Shown: positions 32,001 through 39,411, numbered from the stretch's first letter. The stretch: 64,000 nt of DNA from Chitinophaga solisilvae (GCF_009928525.1 NZ_JAABOK010000016.1:91490-155489); one strand, 5' to 3'. The notes: generated from the letters alone by a model not told the origin. A program made the numbers and translations.

Positions 32001-33537
32001 CGAGATAACTGAGGGTGATACGGGAGAAGGGCATGGTGCGCGGATACTTCCCGAAATAAGCGGGATGCGGAAACAGGCCGGCATAAGCGGCCGCCATGAT
32101 GAACGTGTTGGCTTCCACCAGCAGTTGCTGCGAAAACCGGTGATAGGTATCAAAATGTAAGCTCTCTGTCCTGTCAAGAAAACGGTGGACGATAGCCGGG
32201 GGCAGGCAATGTACTTCCAGCAATGCAAGACCATGGCGGCCTGTAATAGCCGACCACCGCTGCAGATGCGCTATCAGGCTTTTGATGGTTTCCTTCAACG
32301 GTATTTCCTTTCCTGCCACATCAGTAAATACCGCGTTGCAGGGGAATGCCGAAACATCAACGGCGGCGGCAGTGCCGGCAGGTATATAGGGCCGGTCATG
32401 GTCCAGGAAGGAACGTACATGCAGGATATTTTCCACATCCGTGATGCCTGCTGCCTGCAGATCTGCTATCATACGGGCCGGATCACCGATATCACTTTTC
32501 ACCAGCCTGTGATCTATGTCTTTTAATGTAATAGCTGTTTCTGCCAGCGCTTCATTATTATAATCCGCGCCGATCAGGGTAAGCGGGAAAGCGTCCAGCG
32601 CCTTTCCGCGTATGGTTTTCTCCTGCACAATCCTGTAGAGCTTCTTCAGCAGCGTGCCGTTGCCGCAGCCCATATCGGCAATGTAGCGGGGTTGCTGGTC
32701 CAGCGGTTCCCGGTTAAACAGACCGATGATAATATCTTCCATATCGGAAAAATATTTTTCATGCTGGAACCCGCTGCCCTGCACATTCAGCGTACGATCC
32801 ACATGGCGTTCACTGCCTGATTCGTCGCGTTCGAATACCGTCTTGCAATCCCCGAATATTACTTCGTCGATCTGCTGCAGCATGGGCCTGTAAGATGCCA
32901 GTGTGGCGGCAATAAAGATGCGCTCTGCGAGATAGCGGCCGGTATCAGAAAATCCGATGCCTCCGGCATTTTCAACGGCCCATCCTTTATGGAGGAATAA
33001 TACGGTCAGTTCTTTTTTTACCTGTGGAGACAGCGCGGAAAACAAGGTTTCTTCCTGCAGCAGTCCGGCTTTTCTGAGCGACAGTAATAGCGGCAGCACC
33101 AGCATTCCGTCGAGGAAAATACTGACAGGCTTTCCTGGCGCGTGCCATTGCTGTATGGCTGCACTGATCCACTTTTCCAGGCTGTATGCGCCGGCAGTGC
33201 CTTGTAAGTACTCCTGCCAGGGAAAATGCATCAGCTCCATTATATCCGGAGGGATGAATAACCGTTGGTCTGCCTCCACGCTGAGCCGGTATCCATCCTG
33301 ACTATTTCTGACCAGCCAGCCCATGGATTCCAGCATATGCAACGCTATCCGCAGGTATCCCGGATTAGCCTGCAATTGTAGTGTGACTTCTGTGAATGAA
33401 ATATCCGGCCTTTCATTCAGGGTATGGAAAAGCCCCCTTTTTATACAACTAGCAATTACAGGAATGGCAGCAAAGCCATGCGCATAATTATTCAGTACGG
33501 ACAACATGTAGAAGGGATGTTTAAGCTGGATGAACAA
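26086..33537 (-). CDS. trans-AT polyketide synthase, first protein: MT-GNAT-ACP loading module, module 1, KS0
   Basis: 2483 residues. Approximate domains: class I SAM-dependent methyltransferase 1-490 (ADMGCGNG near 286); GNAT-like domain 510-690; ACP with MGLDS Ser near 769; KS 830-1250 (Cys near 1002, HGTGT near 1139); KR 1659-1810 (GGTRGIG, GQADY); ACP near 1947 (YGVDS); and C-terminal KS 2027-2420 with Cys near 2176 but EANGSGT where HGTGT is expected, so the first catalytic His is lost. MT-GNAT-ACP resembles the loading modules of apratoxin and gephyronic acid synthases, where the MT methylates malonyl-ACP and the GNAT decarboxylates it (family knowledge). Starter chemistry is therefore inferred as acetyl to isobutyryl-like. 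The terminal KS0 plus the DH-ACP that opens the next protein make a split dehydrating bimodule. The frame opens with TTG 33537; ATG 33507 is an alternative start. This is the first gene of the operon. Confidence 0.95.
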   Translation of the reverse strand: MFIQLKHPFYMLSVLNNYAHGFAAIPVIASCIKRGLFHTLNERPDISFTEVTLQLQANPGYLRIALHMLESMGWLVRNSQDGYRLSVEADQRLFIPPDIMELMHFPWQEYLQGTAGAYSLEKWISAAIQQWHAPGKPVSIFLDGMLVLPLLLSLRKAGLLQEETLFSALSPQVKKELTVLFLHKGWAVENAGGIGFSDTGRYLAERIFIAATLASYRPMLQQIDEVIFGDCKTVFERDESGSERHVDRTLNVQGSGFQHEKYFSDMEDIIIGLFNREPLDQQPRYIADMGCGNGTLLKKLYRIVQEKTIRGKALDAFPLTLIGADYNNEALAETAITLKDIDHRLVKSDIGDPARMIADLQAAGITDVENILHVRSFLDHDRPYIPAGTAAAVDVSAFPCNAVFTDVAGKEIPLKETIKSLIAHLQRWSAITGRHGLALLEVHCLPPAIVHRFLDRTESLHFDTYHRFSQQLLVEANTFIMAAAYAGLFPHPAYFGKYPRTMPFSRITLSYLERRNYTVRYARPEDLPALIALEAANWAEHLCTPAAVVHKRLEIYPEGQLVLEMDGEISGVIYSQRIMQVQELQTTTIDAVDDLHQKDGHIIQLMGLYILPRKQYMNLGDQLLEFMLQLCSLLPGVETVAGITRCKDYEQHQGTAYADYIHLRNDRGTLTDTTLRFHAMHGARILSPVPGYRPKDTQNKGFGVLLTYDLYRRERKDNVITAQPEPESVYIRDKTAVTAFITDTILFILRKPDRKGFSLERPLMEMGLDSADLLELSERISREYNIPLEPSFFFEHSSGDRIISYLIAGDSARNRAAAVKEATAAAEITAPGHTHTDVAIIGVACRLPGNISNKEQFWELLKEGRSAIGKMPEGRWQWPATIDPVHTHKGIDQGGYLEEIAAFDPSFFRITPKEAELMDPQQRFLLEMTWECMEHAGYPAKSFAGSDTGVFIGASGADYSRLLDQHPESAGAHYGIGSSMSMLPNRLSYFYDLHGPSMQLDTACSSSLLAVHEAVKSIRAGECTLALAGGIHLMCHPANGIAYYKAGMLSPDGKCSSFDEAANGYVRGEGAVVLLLKPLQQAQQDKDHIYAVIKGSATNHGGLAGGITVPNPVQHAGLLSAAFRDAGVLPQTISYIETHGTGTSLGDPIEIAGLKEAFAGVDITAKCALGAVKTNIGHLEAAAGIAGLLKVLLCMQHKQLPASLHFRQQNKHFSITGTPFFFIDRHQPWLQHGPQPVRAGVSSFGSGGTNVHVVLEEAPVVTTMSAITPSPCYLICLSARTTEALLEKQQQLLHWLEQEEDNYPLAAVAATLLLRRDHFHLRAAYVVSDLRMLKEKLMQVLSKGQADAYFQDNTGEKGRQLQPLFRQLGQSIIKELQDHRHLAATEYSDKLMALAELYVKGYELNWKSLSDEMPAVPLPVYPFTRERYWIPEQPVIPVIRERINEKTAAVRRTYFLEKQWESAALVETPVSAAHPPVIISVADTQRLAEALTRHFPGSYIVNADADLIFHSTGYSGCIDLTGCSAQMVSPERWLPLLQQLAAEARESGHLLLAVSRGLEAVQDTPRNRSGALAAGLFRMLQSEYRQLRSRHMDVAADLPDSQLASLIAQEYYHAGHEAEVAYRNGVRYQSVLSEAALPVTEADRLQFNADEVLLITGGTRGIGLLCAKHFISRYGVKKLILLGRRPLSPDDPQLASIAGLGVQVEVITTPLTDQHALEHQLAQLETRLGRIAGVIHSAGLLDPHNPAFIRKRKEDMEAVLSPKTEGLSTLYRIFGNRPLRCFVLFSSVSAIIPSLGAGQADYAMANAWMDYLSAAHTGISPLVSIQWPSWKEIGIGEITSRAYQDTGLLTLLNTEGLSLLDQVLQSGRQGVIMAAVASAQAFKPAELLHFPAVTSVAKTSVVHKENHNGASISSATTQWLLELFSEELKIPVSKLDADTAFQDYGVDSILLSQLLRRINQEIAAPLDPSLLFEYPTLSSLSGWLVAHHAADLPVNDTHVNSKEERHAPPAASPAIAPVKQPLARFSGDIAVVGMSCRFAGADNLDAYWDLLSAGRSGLAQVSTTQDGRAVYGGMLQRKKTIDPDFFLIPPADAAAMDPQALLLLEESLRVIYHAGYHHTVFKDTRTGVYIGGRSQHQPSALALSAARNPVVAVGQNYLAANISQFFDLRGPAVVVDTACSSALVSLHMACQALQTGDIDTALAGGVSLLESGGVMELFEQRGLLNNGPFFHVFDQRAAGVLLSEGAGMVMLKRVEDAEASGDHIYGVIRAVAVNNDGRTAGPASPNLQAQKAVMQEALQRSGYRATDITYIEANGSGTEVTDLLELKAVSEVYRNGLKVPCGLGCIKPNIGHPLCAEGMAGLIKVLLMLHHREQVPFLSGQQAMRYYDFTSSPFEFSREHRSWAAAPAVAGLNCFADGGTNVHVIITTGTDIRNGSGTRQPLPLPDTGKVSPVHNPEKVSIENLQKTPVADHVKQLPMIWETF

Positions 33538-33908
33538 TAAAAAAATGGTTACACTGTAATGCAGATAACAGTAGCATGATTAAACAAAAGTTAATCATCG
33601 TATAGCATGAAGAAACTATACAGCAGGTTTACAGAAATAAATTGTAGTGCGACTTATTAAATGTGAAGATATAACTGGACTTATAAGGCTTCGCCGCCCA
33701 AAGTCCCGTTGGCCCTGGTTTCCTTTAATCACAATGCCTCCTTAGCGACAGCATGTCAATGGTTATGATGACGTTCACAATATTAGTGAAATAAAATCAC
33801 GTGCAAAAATTTCTACAATTTTTTTCTGTAAAAAAATGAATACGTTTTAAATAAACTTCATGAAATTTGTCATTACCATAATCCTGAACCCTCAAAATTT
33901 AATATCCT
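33538..33908. promoter_or_regulatory. divergent intergenic region between PKS operon and GT/PPTase operon
   Basis: 371 gene-free, AT-rich bases that must carry promoters for both directions. On the minus strand, TAACTTTTG (33585-33593) is one base off the Bacteroidota -7 box TAnnTTTG, with a poor TTT-type -33 element 19 bases upstream. On the plus strand, GAAATTTG just before the glycosyltransferase is a one-mismatch match. A GC-richer island lies at about 33690-33730. I see no riboswitch and no strong dyad. Promoter placement is tentative. Confidence 0.4.
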
Positions 33909-35237
33909 ATGTCACGCTTCTTATTTGGCAGTGTTCCTTTGCACGGACACCTTAACCCGACAATCGGTATTGCCCAGCAACTCATCAGAGATCATCACAC
34001 GGTAGCCTATGCTGCTCATTCGCATGTAAAACAGGTATTTGAAAAAGCGGGCATCCCCTTCCTGGAAAAATTTCAATGGGGAGACGCCGTGATACTATCG
34101 AATGAAACAATCGCTGCAGGAAAGAAACTGCTGTTGCCATGGATCCTGAAAAAGAAAATGAATACGACTCCGGCGGAATGTATTATTCATCAGCTGGAAC
34201 AAGGCGTAACCGACTTCCTGGAGTTGATTGACAACTGGCGGCCGGATGTTTGCGTTTTCGATACGATGTTTTACCCGGGTATTATTGCAGCGGAAATCCG
34301 TAAGGTGCCGTATGCAGTCAGTTGCCCGACGCAATTGCTGCTGCCATGCAACACCATCATCCCGGAAGAAAAGGGACAAGCCATGCGTCCGTTCAGAAAA
34401 CTGCTGGCTCAGCTGATGGTGCTCACACTCCGCCGTATCACGCAGCAGGTAAATAAAATAAGACAGCTGCACCAGCTTCCGCTGCAGCAGGTTTTCTGGA
34501 AACACCATACGCCTGCACTGTACCTGGCCTATACCTCCGATGCCTTTGAATTCAGGCGGTCTGACCTGTTATCACAGACATACTACATAGGCCCGTCGGT
34601 GAGCCGTGAATTTGCAGGCGCCGATGTACCGTTCCCGTGGGAGTGGCTGGACGGCCGGCCGGTTGTGTATTTCTCCATGGGTACGGTATACATCAGGAAG
34701 CAGATTATCAGCCAGGTGATCAAAGCGTCTGCAGGAGCACCGTGGCAGCTGGTTATCAGTACCGGAAAAGCCTTTCCTCCTGAAACCTGGACAGACGTTC
34801 CGGAAAATGTACTGATAAGGTCATATGTGCCGCAGGTGGCATTAATGGAGAAAGTGAGCGCAGTAGTCAGTTCCGGCGGATTCGGAACGGTAGGCCAGGC
34901 ACTGATGAACGGCGTGCCGCTGGTGGTTATTCCCCAGATCCTGGAGCATCGTGTAACTGCCAGCAAGGTAGTGCATGCAAAAGCAGGAATAAAATTATCT
35001 TCGTGGCTCGTGTCTGCCGGCAGGCTGCACAAAGCTATTGCAGCATTATTGCAGGACCCGTCCTACAGACAACATGCTTCAGAGATACGTGCCGACTACC
35101 AGCAATGCAATGCCCCGGTTTCCGGCGCACGCCTGCTGGAACACCTGGCAAAAAAGAGAAAGTCCCTGCATCGCCCGCCGCATCAGGGCCCAACCCTGTA
35201 CAGCAGTTATGTACAGGAATTATTGAATTCAATCTGA
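33909..35237 (+). CDS. macrolide-type UDP-glycosyltransferase (GT1/MGT family)
   Basis: 442 residues, the normal size for GT-B family 1 enzymes. The N-terminal acceptor domain begins with FGSVPLHGHLNP, the typical start of bacterial macrolide and antibiotic glycosyltransferases. The C-terminal donor domain contains YFSMGT and a PSPG-like region near residues 320-345. That region is atypical: the usual HGG-GT reads SSGGFGT, and the usual D-Q after the proline reads EH, so donor use may differ. It transfers a sugar to a small hydrophobic acceptor in the cytoplasm. Beside a PKS, and in an operon with a PPTase 25 bases downstream, it most likely glycosylates the polyketide, either as a tailoring step or as self-protection (inference). 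The start is ATG 33909 with no clear Shine-Dalgarno sequence. Confidence 0.85.
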   Translation: MSRFLFGSVPLHGHLNPTIGIAQQLIRDHHTVAYAAHSHVKQVFEKAGIPFLEKFQWGDAVILSNETIAAGKKLLLPWILKKKMNTTPAECIIHQLEQGVTDFLELIDNWRPDVCVFDTMFYPGIIAAEIRKVPYAVSCPTQLLLPCNTIIPEEKGQAMRPFRKLLAQLMVLTLRRITQQVNKIRQLHQLPLQQVFWKHHTPALYLAYTSDAFEFRRSDLLSQTYYIGPSVSREFAGADVPFPWEWLDGRPVVYFSMGTVYIRKQIISQVIKASAGAPWQLVISTGKAFPPETWTDVPENVLIRSYVPQVALMEKVSAVVSSGGFGTVGQALMNGVPLVVIPQILEHRVTASKVVHAKAGIKLSSWLVSAGRLHKAIAALLQDPSYRQHASEIRADYQQCNAPVSGARLLEHLAKKRKSLHRPPHQGPTLYSSYVQELLNSI

Positions 35238-35262
35238 TGACCGCTTTTTTTATAAAAACACT

Positions 35263-36006
35263 ATGTATACCGGGAAGATCCTGCTGAAAAGAGAAACGAA
35301 AAATTATGATGCAGGATACTGTATCCTTCACTCCGGAATGCCGGAGATACTGACAGAAGTACCCCTGCTGCATCCGGAAGAAAAAGCGTATTTCGATACC
35401 TTACAGTTCGACCGGAGAAGAGAGAGCTACCTGCAGGGCAGAATAGCCGCCAAAAAAGCTGTAAAGGCATTGCTTCCTCACATCCCCCTGCCCGATATAC
35501 TTATCAGCCAGGGAATCTTCCAGTTTCCTGTGGTGAAAATACCTGCCGCACACAACATACAGGTAAGTATCAGTCACTGCGATGACATCGGTATAGGCAT
35601 CGCCTTCCCGGAAGAACATCCGCTGGGGATCGATATAGAGCAGATAGACGACAATAAAACTGCGGCCATAAAGGGGCAGGTCAGCGATAAGGAACTACTG
35701 TTGCTGCCGGGCTGCGGCCTTACGCTCACCAGCGGCTGCGCGCTTCTATGGACGGTAAAGGAAGCCTTGTCAAAAATATTCAGAACAGGGCTGATGATGA
35801 ACTTCCATTCCCTGGCGATCCAGACACTGACAAGAGAGGGAGCTTTATATGTCAGTACGTTTTCAAATTTTGCGCAATACAGGGCAGTCACCTGTCTGAC
35901 AGCCACACATGCCTGTTCGCTGGTGCTGCCACGGAAAACCACGGTGGAACTGAACACTTTCCTGGAGGCACTGACAGGCAGGCCATGGAATAATTATGTT
36001 TCCTGA
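35263..36006 (+). CDS. Sfp-type 4'-phosphopantetheinyl transferase
   Basis: 247 residues, typical for the Sfp/Gsp class. Hallmarks are GIDIEQID near residue 122, holding the Mg-binding acidic pair, and WTVKEALSK near residue 161, the W-x-x-KE-A-x-x-K motif. VSISHCDD further upstream supplies the conserved SxSH element. It moves phosphopantetheine from CoA to the conserved Ser of carrier proteins, and so would activate the ACPs of the adjacent PKS. It follows the glycosyltransferase by 25 bases and probably shares its transcript. It is followed by a hairpin terminator. The function assignment is firm; the link to this PKS is inferred from location. Confidence 0.93.
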   Translation: MYTGKILLKRETKNYDAGYCILHSGMPEILTEVPLLHPEEKAYFDTLQFDRRRESYLQGRIAAKKAVKALLPHIPLPDILISQGIFQFPVVKIPAAHNIQVSISHCDDIGIGIAFPEEHPLGIDIEQIDDNKTAAIKGQVSDKELLLLPGCGLTLTSGCALLWTVKEALSKIFRTGLMMNFHSLAIQTLTREGALYVSTFSNFAQYRAVTCLTATHACSLVLPRKTTVELNTFLEALTGRPWNNYVS

Positions 36007-36017
36007 ATGAAAGATAA

Positions 36018-36045
36018 GGCCGGTGCATGTTCGCCTGCACCGGCC
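36018..36045. terminator. hairpin between convergent genes
   Basis: GGCCGGTGCA, an 8-nt loop, then TGCACCGGCC: a perfect 10-bp GC-rich stem between the PPTase stop and the convergent hypothetical gene. There is no strong U-run on the plus strand; the minus side has a modest TTATCTTTC. It is likely a bidirectional terminator. Confidence 0.65.
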
Positions 36046-36050
36046 ACTGG

Positions 36051-36515
36051 TTATATGCTATCAACCGGCGAAATAAAAGGATGTAATAATCTTCTGATGA
36101 CTTTTATATCCTGTTCCTCATTTCTCATAATCCGCTTTTGATGATTATAATTAAAATCGGAATATGAAATTTCAATAAGGGTCAAACCATTCATCGGGAT
36201 TAAAGTGCGGCGTCTTTCATCGTAAATTTTTCTCTGCTCTCCCCGATGTACGCCACTTACTGTAAGCACATCCGGCTTATCAAAAAATGTCACCTTTTCC
36301 GTATGCTGTTTCTCTCTGTATTCAATAACAAGATGTAACTTTTCATAGTAGGCGTCTACCGGTAGTCTGCGGCATTTACCGTTTTTACCTATATCTCCAA
36401 GTAAGAAATCAAATTGATTATATTGTCTCAGGGAAGCTAATCTCAACACCTTGTCACATAGATCAAGAATATAACATTCGTCTTTATGCAGCGCTTTTCT
36501 CTCTTTCATGTTCAT
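36051..36515 (-). CDS. hypothetical protein, possible restriction-endonuclease-like (DUF559/Vsr-type) fold
   Basis: 154 residues without signal peptide or membrane segment. I do not recognise a named family with certainty. The central part reads PVDAYYEKLHLVIEYREKQH, then YDERRRTLIP and LTLIEISYSDF. This spacing of D, E-x-R/K, H and D-x-R-R resembles the PD-(D/E)xK core of DUF559 and Vsr-like nucleases, but the catalytic ExK is imperfect. It stands alone, convergent with the PPTase and about 70 bases after the VOC gene. Codon use is more AT-rich than in the PKS. Real gene: likely; function: uncertain. Confidence 0.7.
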   Translation of the reverse strand: MNMKERKALHKDECYILDLCDKVLRLASLRQYNQFDFLLGDIGKNGKCRRLPVDAYYEKLHLVIEYREKQHTEKVTFFDKPDVLTVSGVHRGEQRKIYDERRRTLIPMNGLTLIEISYSDFNYNHQKRIMRNEEQDIKVIRRLLHPFISPVDSI

Positions 36516-36588
36516 AGTGGGTATTTCAACAGTAAATAATCATCCGGTGAACATTTCAAACAATAATATGATCAGTAATGTTCAGCAA

Positions 36589-36957
36589 TTATTTACAGGC
36601 ATGTAAACCTATTCTGTTCCCTTCACTGTCTGTAAACATGGCATAGAAGCCATTTTCAGCATCAATCAGGGTTTTCGGGACAAGCACTTTCCCGCCATTG
36701 ACTTCTATTTTATCCAGAATCGCCTGCAGATCTTCTCCGCCGTTGAAATAAACCAGCGTGCCCTGATCTGAGGGCTTGTAATCCGTTCCGTTTACCAGCG
36801 CCACATTTACAGTGTCTGCTCCGCCGGGAAACAAGCCCATCTGTGTTCCCTGCATGTCAATCTCTTGAATGTCCACAGCCAGCACCGACTGATAAAAACG
36901 AACGGCCCTGGCAAAGGAGGTGGTTGGAATTTCAACAATTGAAATCAAGTTATTCAT
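36589..36957 (-). CDS. VOC-family (glyoxalase/bleomycin-resistance-like) protein
   Basis: 122 residues from ATG 36957. A longer frame would need a TTG start at 36993 and adds twelve non-conserved residues. It has the paired beta-alpha-beta-beta-beta pattern: an N-terminal half with FARAVRFYQSVL, and a C-terminal half ending in MFTDSEGNRIGLHA, which is the usual C-terminal metal-ligand segment of the fold. Members are metal-dependent lyases, dioxygenases or binding proteins; the substrate cannot be told from sequence. It lies about 80 bases downstream of an AraC regulator on the same strand, which may control it. Confidence 0.85.
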   Translation of the reverse strand: MNNLISIVEIPTTSFARAVRFYQSVLAVDIQEIDMQGTQMGLFPGGADTVNVALVNGTDYKPSDQGTLVYFNGGEDLQAILDKIEVNGGKVLVPKTLIDAENGFYAMFTDSEGNRIGLHACK

Positions 36958-37035
36958 GGTATTACTTTTTTGTTCAGAGATGTTATACCACAAAACTACG
37001 ATGGGCCATGCAGCAGGAATTGTAAAATTGCGACA

Positions 37036-37857
37036 TCACCCTTTGGCATACAGTGCAGCGGAAAGCGCCATAGCGCTGTCACAGAGAAAATGCCTGGGGC
37101 TTGCGCCGGTAAACTCTTTGAAGTCTTTAATAAAATGGGCCTGATCGTGATATTCGCCTTCGTAGGCAATGTTTGTCAGCTGGCCGGATGGCTGGTCCAG
37201 TATCATTTTCAACACCGCCTGCAACCTGATTACTTTCCCCAGCTGCTTAGGGCTGATACCTATTTGCTTTATGAATTTCCGTTCGAGCTGTCTTCTTTTT
37301 GACAGTTGCGCTTTCAGTATGGCATGTATGGGCTGACTGCCGTTTGTTGCTATCAATGCATCCACTGTTGATTTTACGATATGGTCGATGGTGACCTTAT
37401 GCTGCATGCTATCCAGCAGAAAATTTTCCATTATCTGTATTCTCTGGGGCGTTCCGGCAGCACTGATGATGCCTTGCGACAGATGCCCGGCAGTTTCTTC
37501 TCCGAAGAGCTGTGCCAGCGGCGTTTCTGTATCGGCCAGCTGATCCAGGGGAACCGTGACGAGATTAGCAAAGCCATAGGGATAAAAGCGTACAGCGAAG
37601 GAATGAACGTATCCTGCAGGCTGAATAAAGTAGGGCCTGGTGATTTGCCCCAGCACCATTTGACGGGGCTGAATAATGAATTCTTCTTCGGAGGTGAACC
37701 GTTTAATATCATCGCCCAGAATAAAGAACAGTTCAATACATCCGTCCGGCAATATGCGTTGTCTGGCACTGCTTTCATTTGCCGGCACCTCCAGGGTCCA
37801 GAAGCATTTCACAAACGATCTCAGATCCTGATGCGGAAGAAAAGTCTCATAGTTCAT
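37036..37857 (-). CDS. AraC-family transcriptional regulator
   Basis: 273 residues. The N-terminal ~150 residues look like the DUF6597-type sensor half (FVKCFWTLE near the start, then LPDGCIELFF and a GQITRPYFIQP stretch). The C-terminal ~100 residues are an AraC helix-turn-helix: RQLERKFIKQIGISPKQLGKVIRLQ, cited here in pieces as RQLERKF and GISPKQL, and then IAYEGEYHDQAHFIKDFKEFTG-type second HTH (YHDQAHFI, FTGASP). It is a cytoplasmic DNA-binding activator of unknown ligand. It sits directly upstream of the VOC gene, the plausible target. No link to the PKS can be shown. Confidence 0.92.
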   Translation of the reverse strand: MNYETFLPHQDLRSFVKCFWTLEVPANESSARQRILPDGCIELFFILGDDIKRFTSEEEFIIQPRQMVLGQITRPYFIQPAGYVHSFAVRFYPYGFANLVTVPLDQLADTETPLAQLFGEETAGHLSQGIISAAGTPQRIQIMENFLLDSMQHKVTIDHIVKSTVDALIATNGSQPIHAILKAQLSKRRQLERKFIKQIGISPKQLGKVIRLQAVLKMILDQPSGQLTNIAYEGEYHDQAHFIKDFKEFTGASPRHFLCDSAMALSAALYAKG

Positions 37858-37971
37858 CGGCCCGGAAGAATTTTATCTGACAAATGAAAGATTATTCTTT
37901 TCAAAAGTATAAAAAATCCGGTTGAGAACTGATGGCAGCGGAAATGCAGATGTCTGCATGAAAGCGCCGGC

Positions 37972-38009
37972 AAAAAAAATTGCCGCTGTAAGATTACAGC
38001 AGCAATTTT
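37972..38009 (-). terminator. intrinsic terminator of the metallopeptidase gene
   Basis: On the minus strand, AAAATTGC-T-GCTGTA, loop ATCT, TACAGC-G-GCAATTTT with one mismatch is followed directly by a run of eight T in total. This is a classical intrinsic terminator 35 bases after the stop of the 38044-39252 gene. Confidence 0.85.
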
Positions 38010-38043
38010 CCTAATATCAGTAAGACTGTAAACTTTTATCCGA

Positions 38044-39252
38044 TCAGATACTGGGATTGCTGACATAGTCAGCCCACAGCTGATCTACGTTCTTCCCGGT
38101 TTCGTTCACCCAGAACTGAGGGGTGTATACGCTGGTATGCATAGCAGTATGCAGTTTCTTCACGATACCCGCTTTTACATGATGCTCCATCCAGAGGAAA
38201 AACCGCGCCGCATCACCATATCCTTTGGTGTAGTGGGAATTGGAATTGGGAGGCGTTAATGCCCATCCGGCGGCGGCATTATTCAGGCCATACACGTGCC
38301 TTACATAGTCTGCAATACCTTCTGTCACCCATCCCGGCCCTGTCTGATAATTCTCTATGATATGCGTAATTTCATGTGTAGCCACATCAATATCGGAGGT
38401 ATGCTGGCTCATATAGGTGGCGCCATAATAAACGAACGCATGTCCGGCATTGGCGAACGCTACACCGTCATAATCGGTCGCTACTTTAAAATGTACTTCC
38501 CTGGCAGCATTGGGATTGAAATCAGTCATCAGCTTCGGATAGTTGGTAAAGAACACATTGATAAGCCCTTGTTTCTGCTGCACATTCATTCCTCCCGGCG
38601 TATTATCGATAAAGACCAGGGTAAGGTTATTCTGCTGAAAGGTATCAATCTTTGTCGGAGGCGACTGTGTCTGAGATCCCACAGGGACAGTGAACAGCCT
38701 CAGTTCACTCATTTGCAGTAAATGATCCCAGTGTGTGGCAGTGATATTCCAGCGGTAATAGCGATATGCATTAGCATTGATAAAATCATACCGCTTCACG
38801 GTTTTGCGCGACTGAAAATCTTCCATGACCCGGCGGTCCAGCACCACCCAGCTGACATTGTCATTAGATGCTGTGACGGTCCAGTTTCTGGGATCTCTCA
38901 CATCGAAATCGTTACCGCTTGTGATAGCGTACGCCGCTACCTGTGTAGGTTGGGGGAAACTCATCTGGACATAAAAGGCGGAGGTATGTTCTGCCAGGAA
39001 CTTGGTATCGGGATTTCCATCAACCAGTTTGGGAGAGCCTTCGGCGCTGCCTGCGCCCTGATCGTTTTCAGTGCTGACATACAGGGTAGCCTGGGAGGTA
39101 ACGTCCACACCGGCCAGCAGTTCCTGCCGCGTTGCAGATGCCCCGTCCTTAACAGGATCAGTAGTGAGTTCTTTTTTTGTGCATCCCGGGAACAAAGCAG
39201 CAGTGGCTGCAAAGATTAAAATCAATGATGAAATTTTCAAAATAGCATGCAT
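38044..39252 (-). CDS. secreted lipoprotein: discoidin-like domain plus basic secretory protein (BSP) metallopeptidase
   Basis: 402 residues from ATG 39252. The longer frame to 39339 lacks a signal peptide at its start, whereas this start gives MHAILKISSLILIF followed by FPGC, a plausible lipoprotein signal. The middle (about 70-210) resembles an F5/8-type C (discoidin) module: DGNPDTKFLAE, W-V, YYRWNIT and a MSELRLF ending. The C-terminal half has HEITHIIE and then WVTEGIADYVR, the HExxH plus downstream Glu pattern of BSP-family peptidases. It likely sits on the cell surface, anchored by lipid, and binds glycan while cleaving peptide bonds. It follows the glycoside hydrolase of the utilisation locus but is separated from it by a hairpin, so it may have its own promoter. 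Function is inferred from motifs. Confidence 0.85.
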   Translation of the reverse strand: MHAILKISSLILIFAATAALFPGCTKKELTTDPVKDGASATRQELLAGVDVTSQATLYVSTENDQGAGSAEGSPKLVDGNPDTKFLAEHTSAFYVQMSFPQPTQVAAYAITSGNDFDVRDPRNWTVTASNDNVSWVVLDRRVMEDFQSRKTVKRYDFINANAYRYYRWNITATHWDHLLQMSELRLFTVPVGSQTQSPPTKIDTFQQNNLTLVFIDNTPGGMNVQQKQGLINVFFTNYPKLMTDFNPNAAREVHFKVATDYDGVAFANAGHAFVYYGATYMSQHTSDIDVATHEITHIIENYQTGPGWVTEGIADYVRHVYGLNNAAAGWALTPPNSNSHYTKGYGDAARFFLWMEHHVKAGIVKKLHTAMHTSVYTPQFWVNETGKNVDQLWADYVSNPSI

Positions 39253-39383
39253 ACGATAGGTTTTTAGGTTTACAAAAAATGATCGTTTATCATAAGAGCA
39301 TATATGGCTAACTAATAATTGCTGAATGGCGGAAGACATATGTAAGCGAAGGTTAATCTGCAGGTTTTCCGGATCCTATAAAT

Positions 39384-39411
39384 GCTGCAGGTAAACTCTG
39401 TTACCTGCAGC
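39384..39411. terminator. hairpin after the glycoside hydrolase gene
   Basis: GCTGCAGGTAA, loop ACTCTG, TTACCTGCAGC: a perfect 11-bp stem about 60 bases beyond the stop of the glycoside hydrolase gene. On the minus strand it is followed by ATTTATAGG, with no strong U-run. It probably ends or attenuates the SusC-to-hydrolase operon ahead of the metallopeptidase gene. Confidence 0.6.

Noticed and set aside
1..33537. Elansolid cluster
   Set aside because: The loading region is MT-GNAT-ACP, not an aromatic-acid type, and the module order seen here does not fit what I know of elansolid. A search would settle it.
36958..36993. Longer N-terminus for the VOC protein (and similar extensions of the metallopeptidase, SusC, DUF4998 and GntR genes)
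   Set aside because: Extensions either need non-ATG starts or place residues before a clear signal peptide or domain start.
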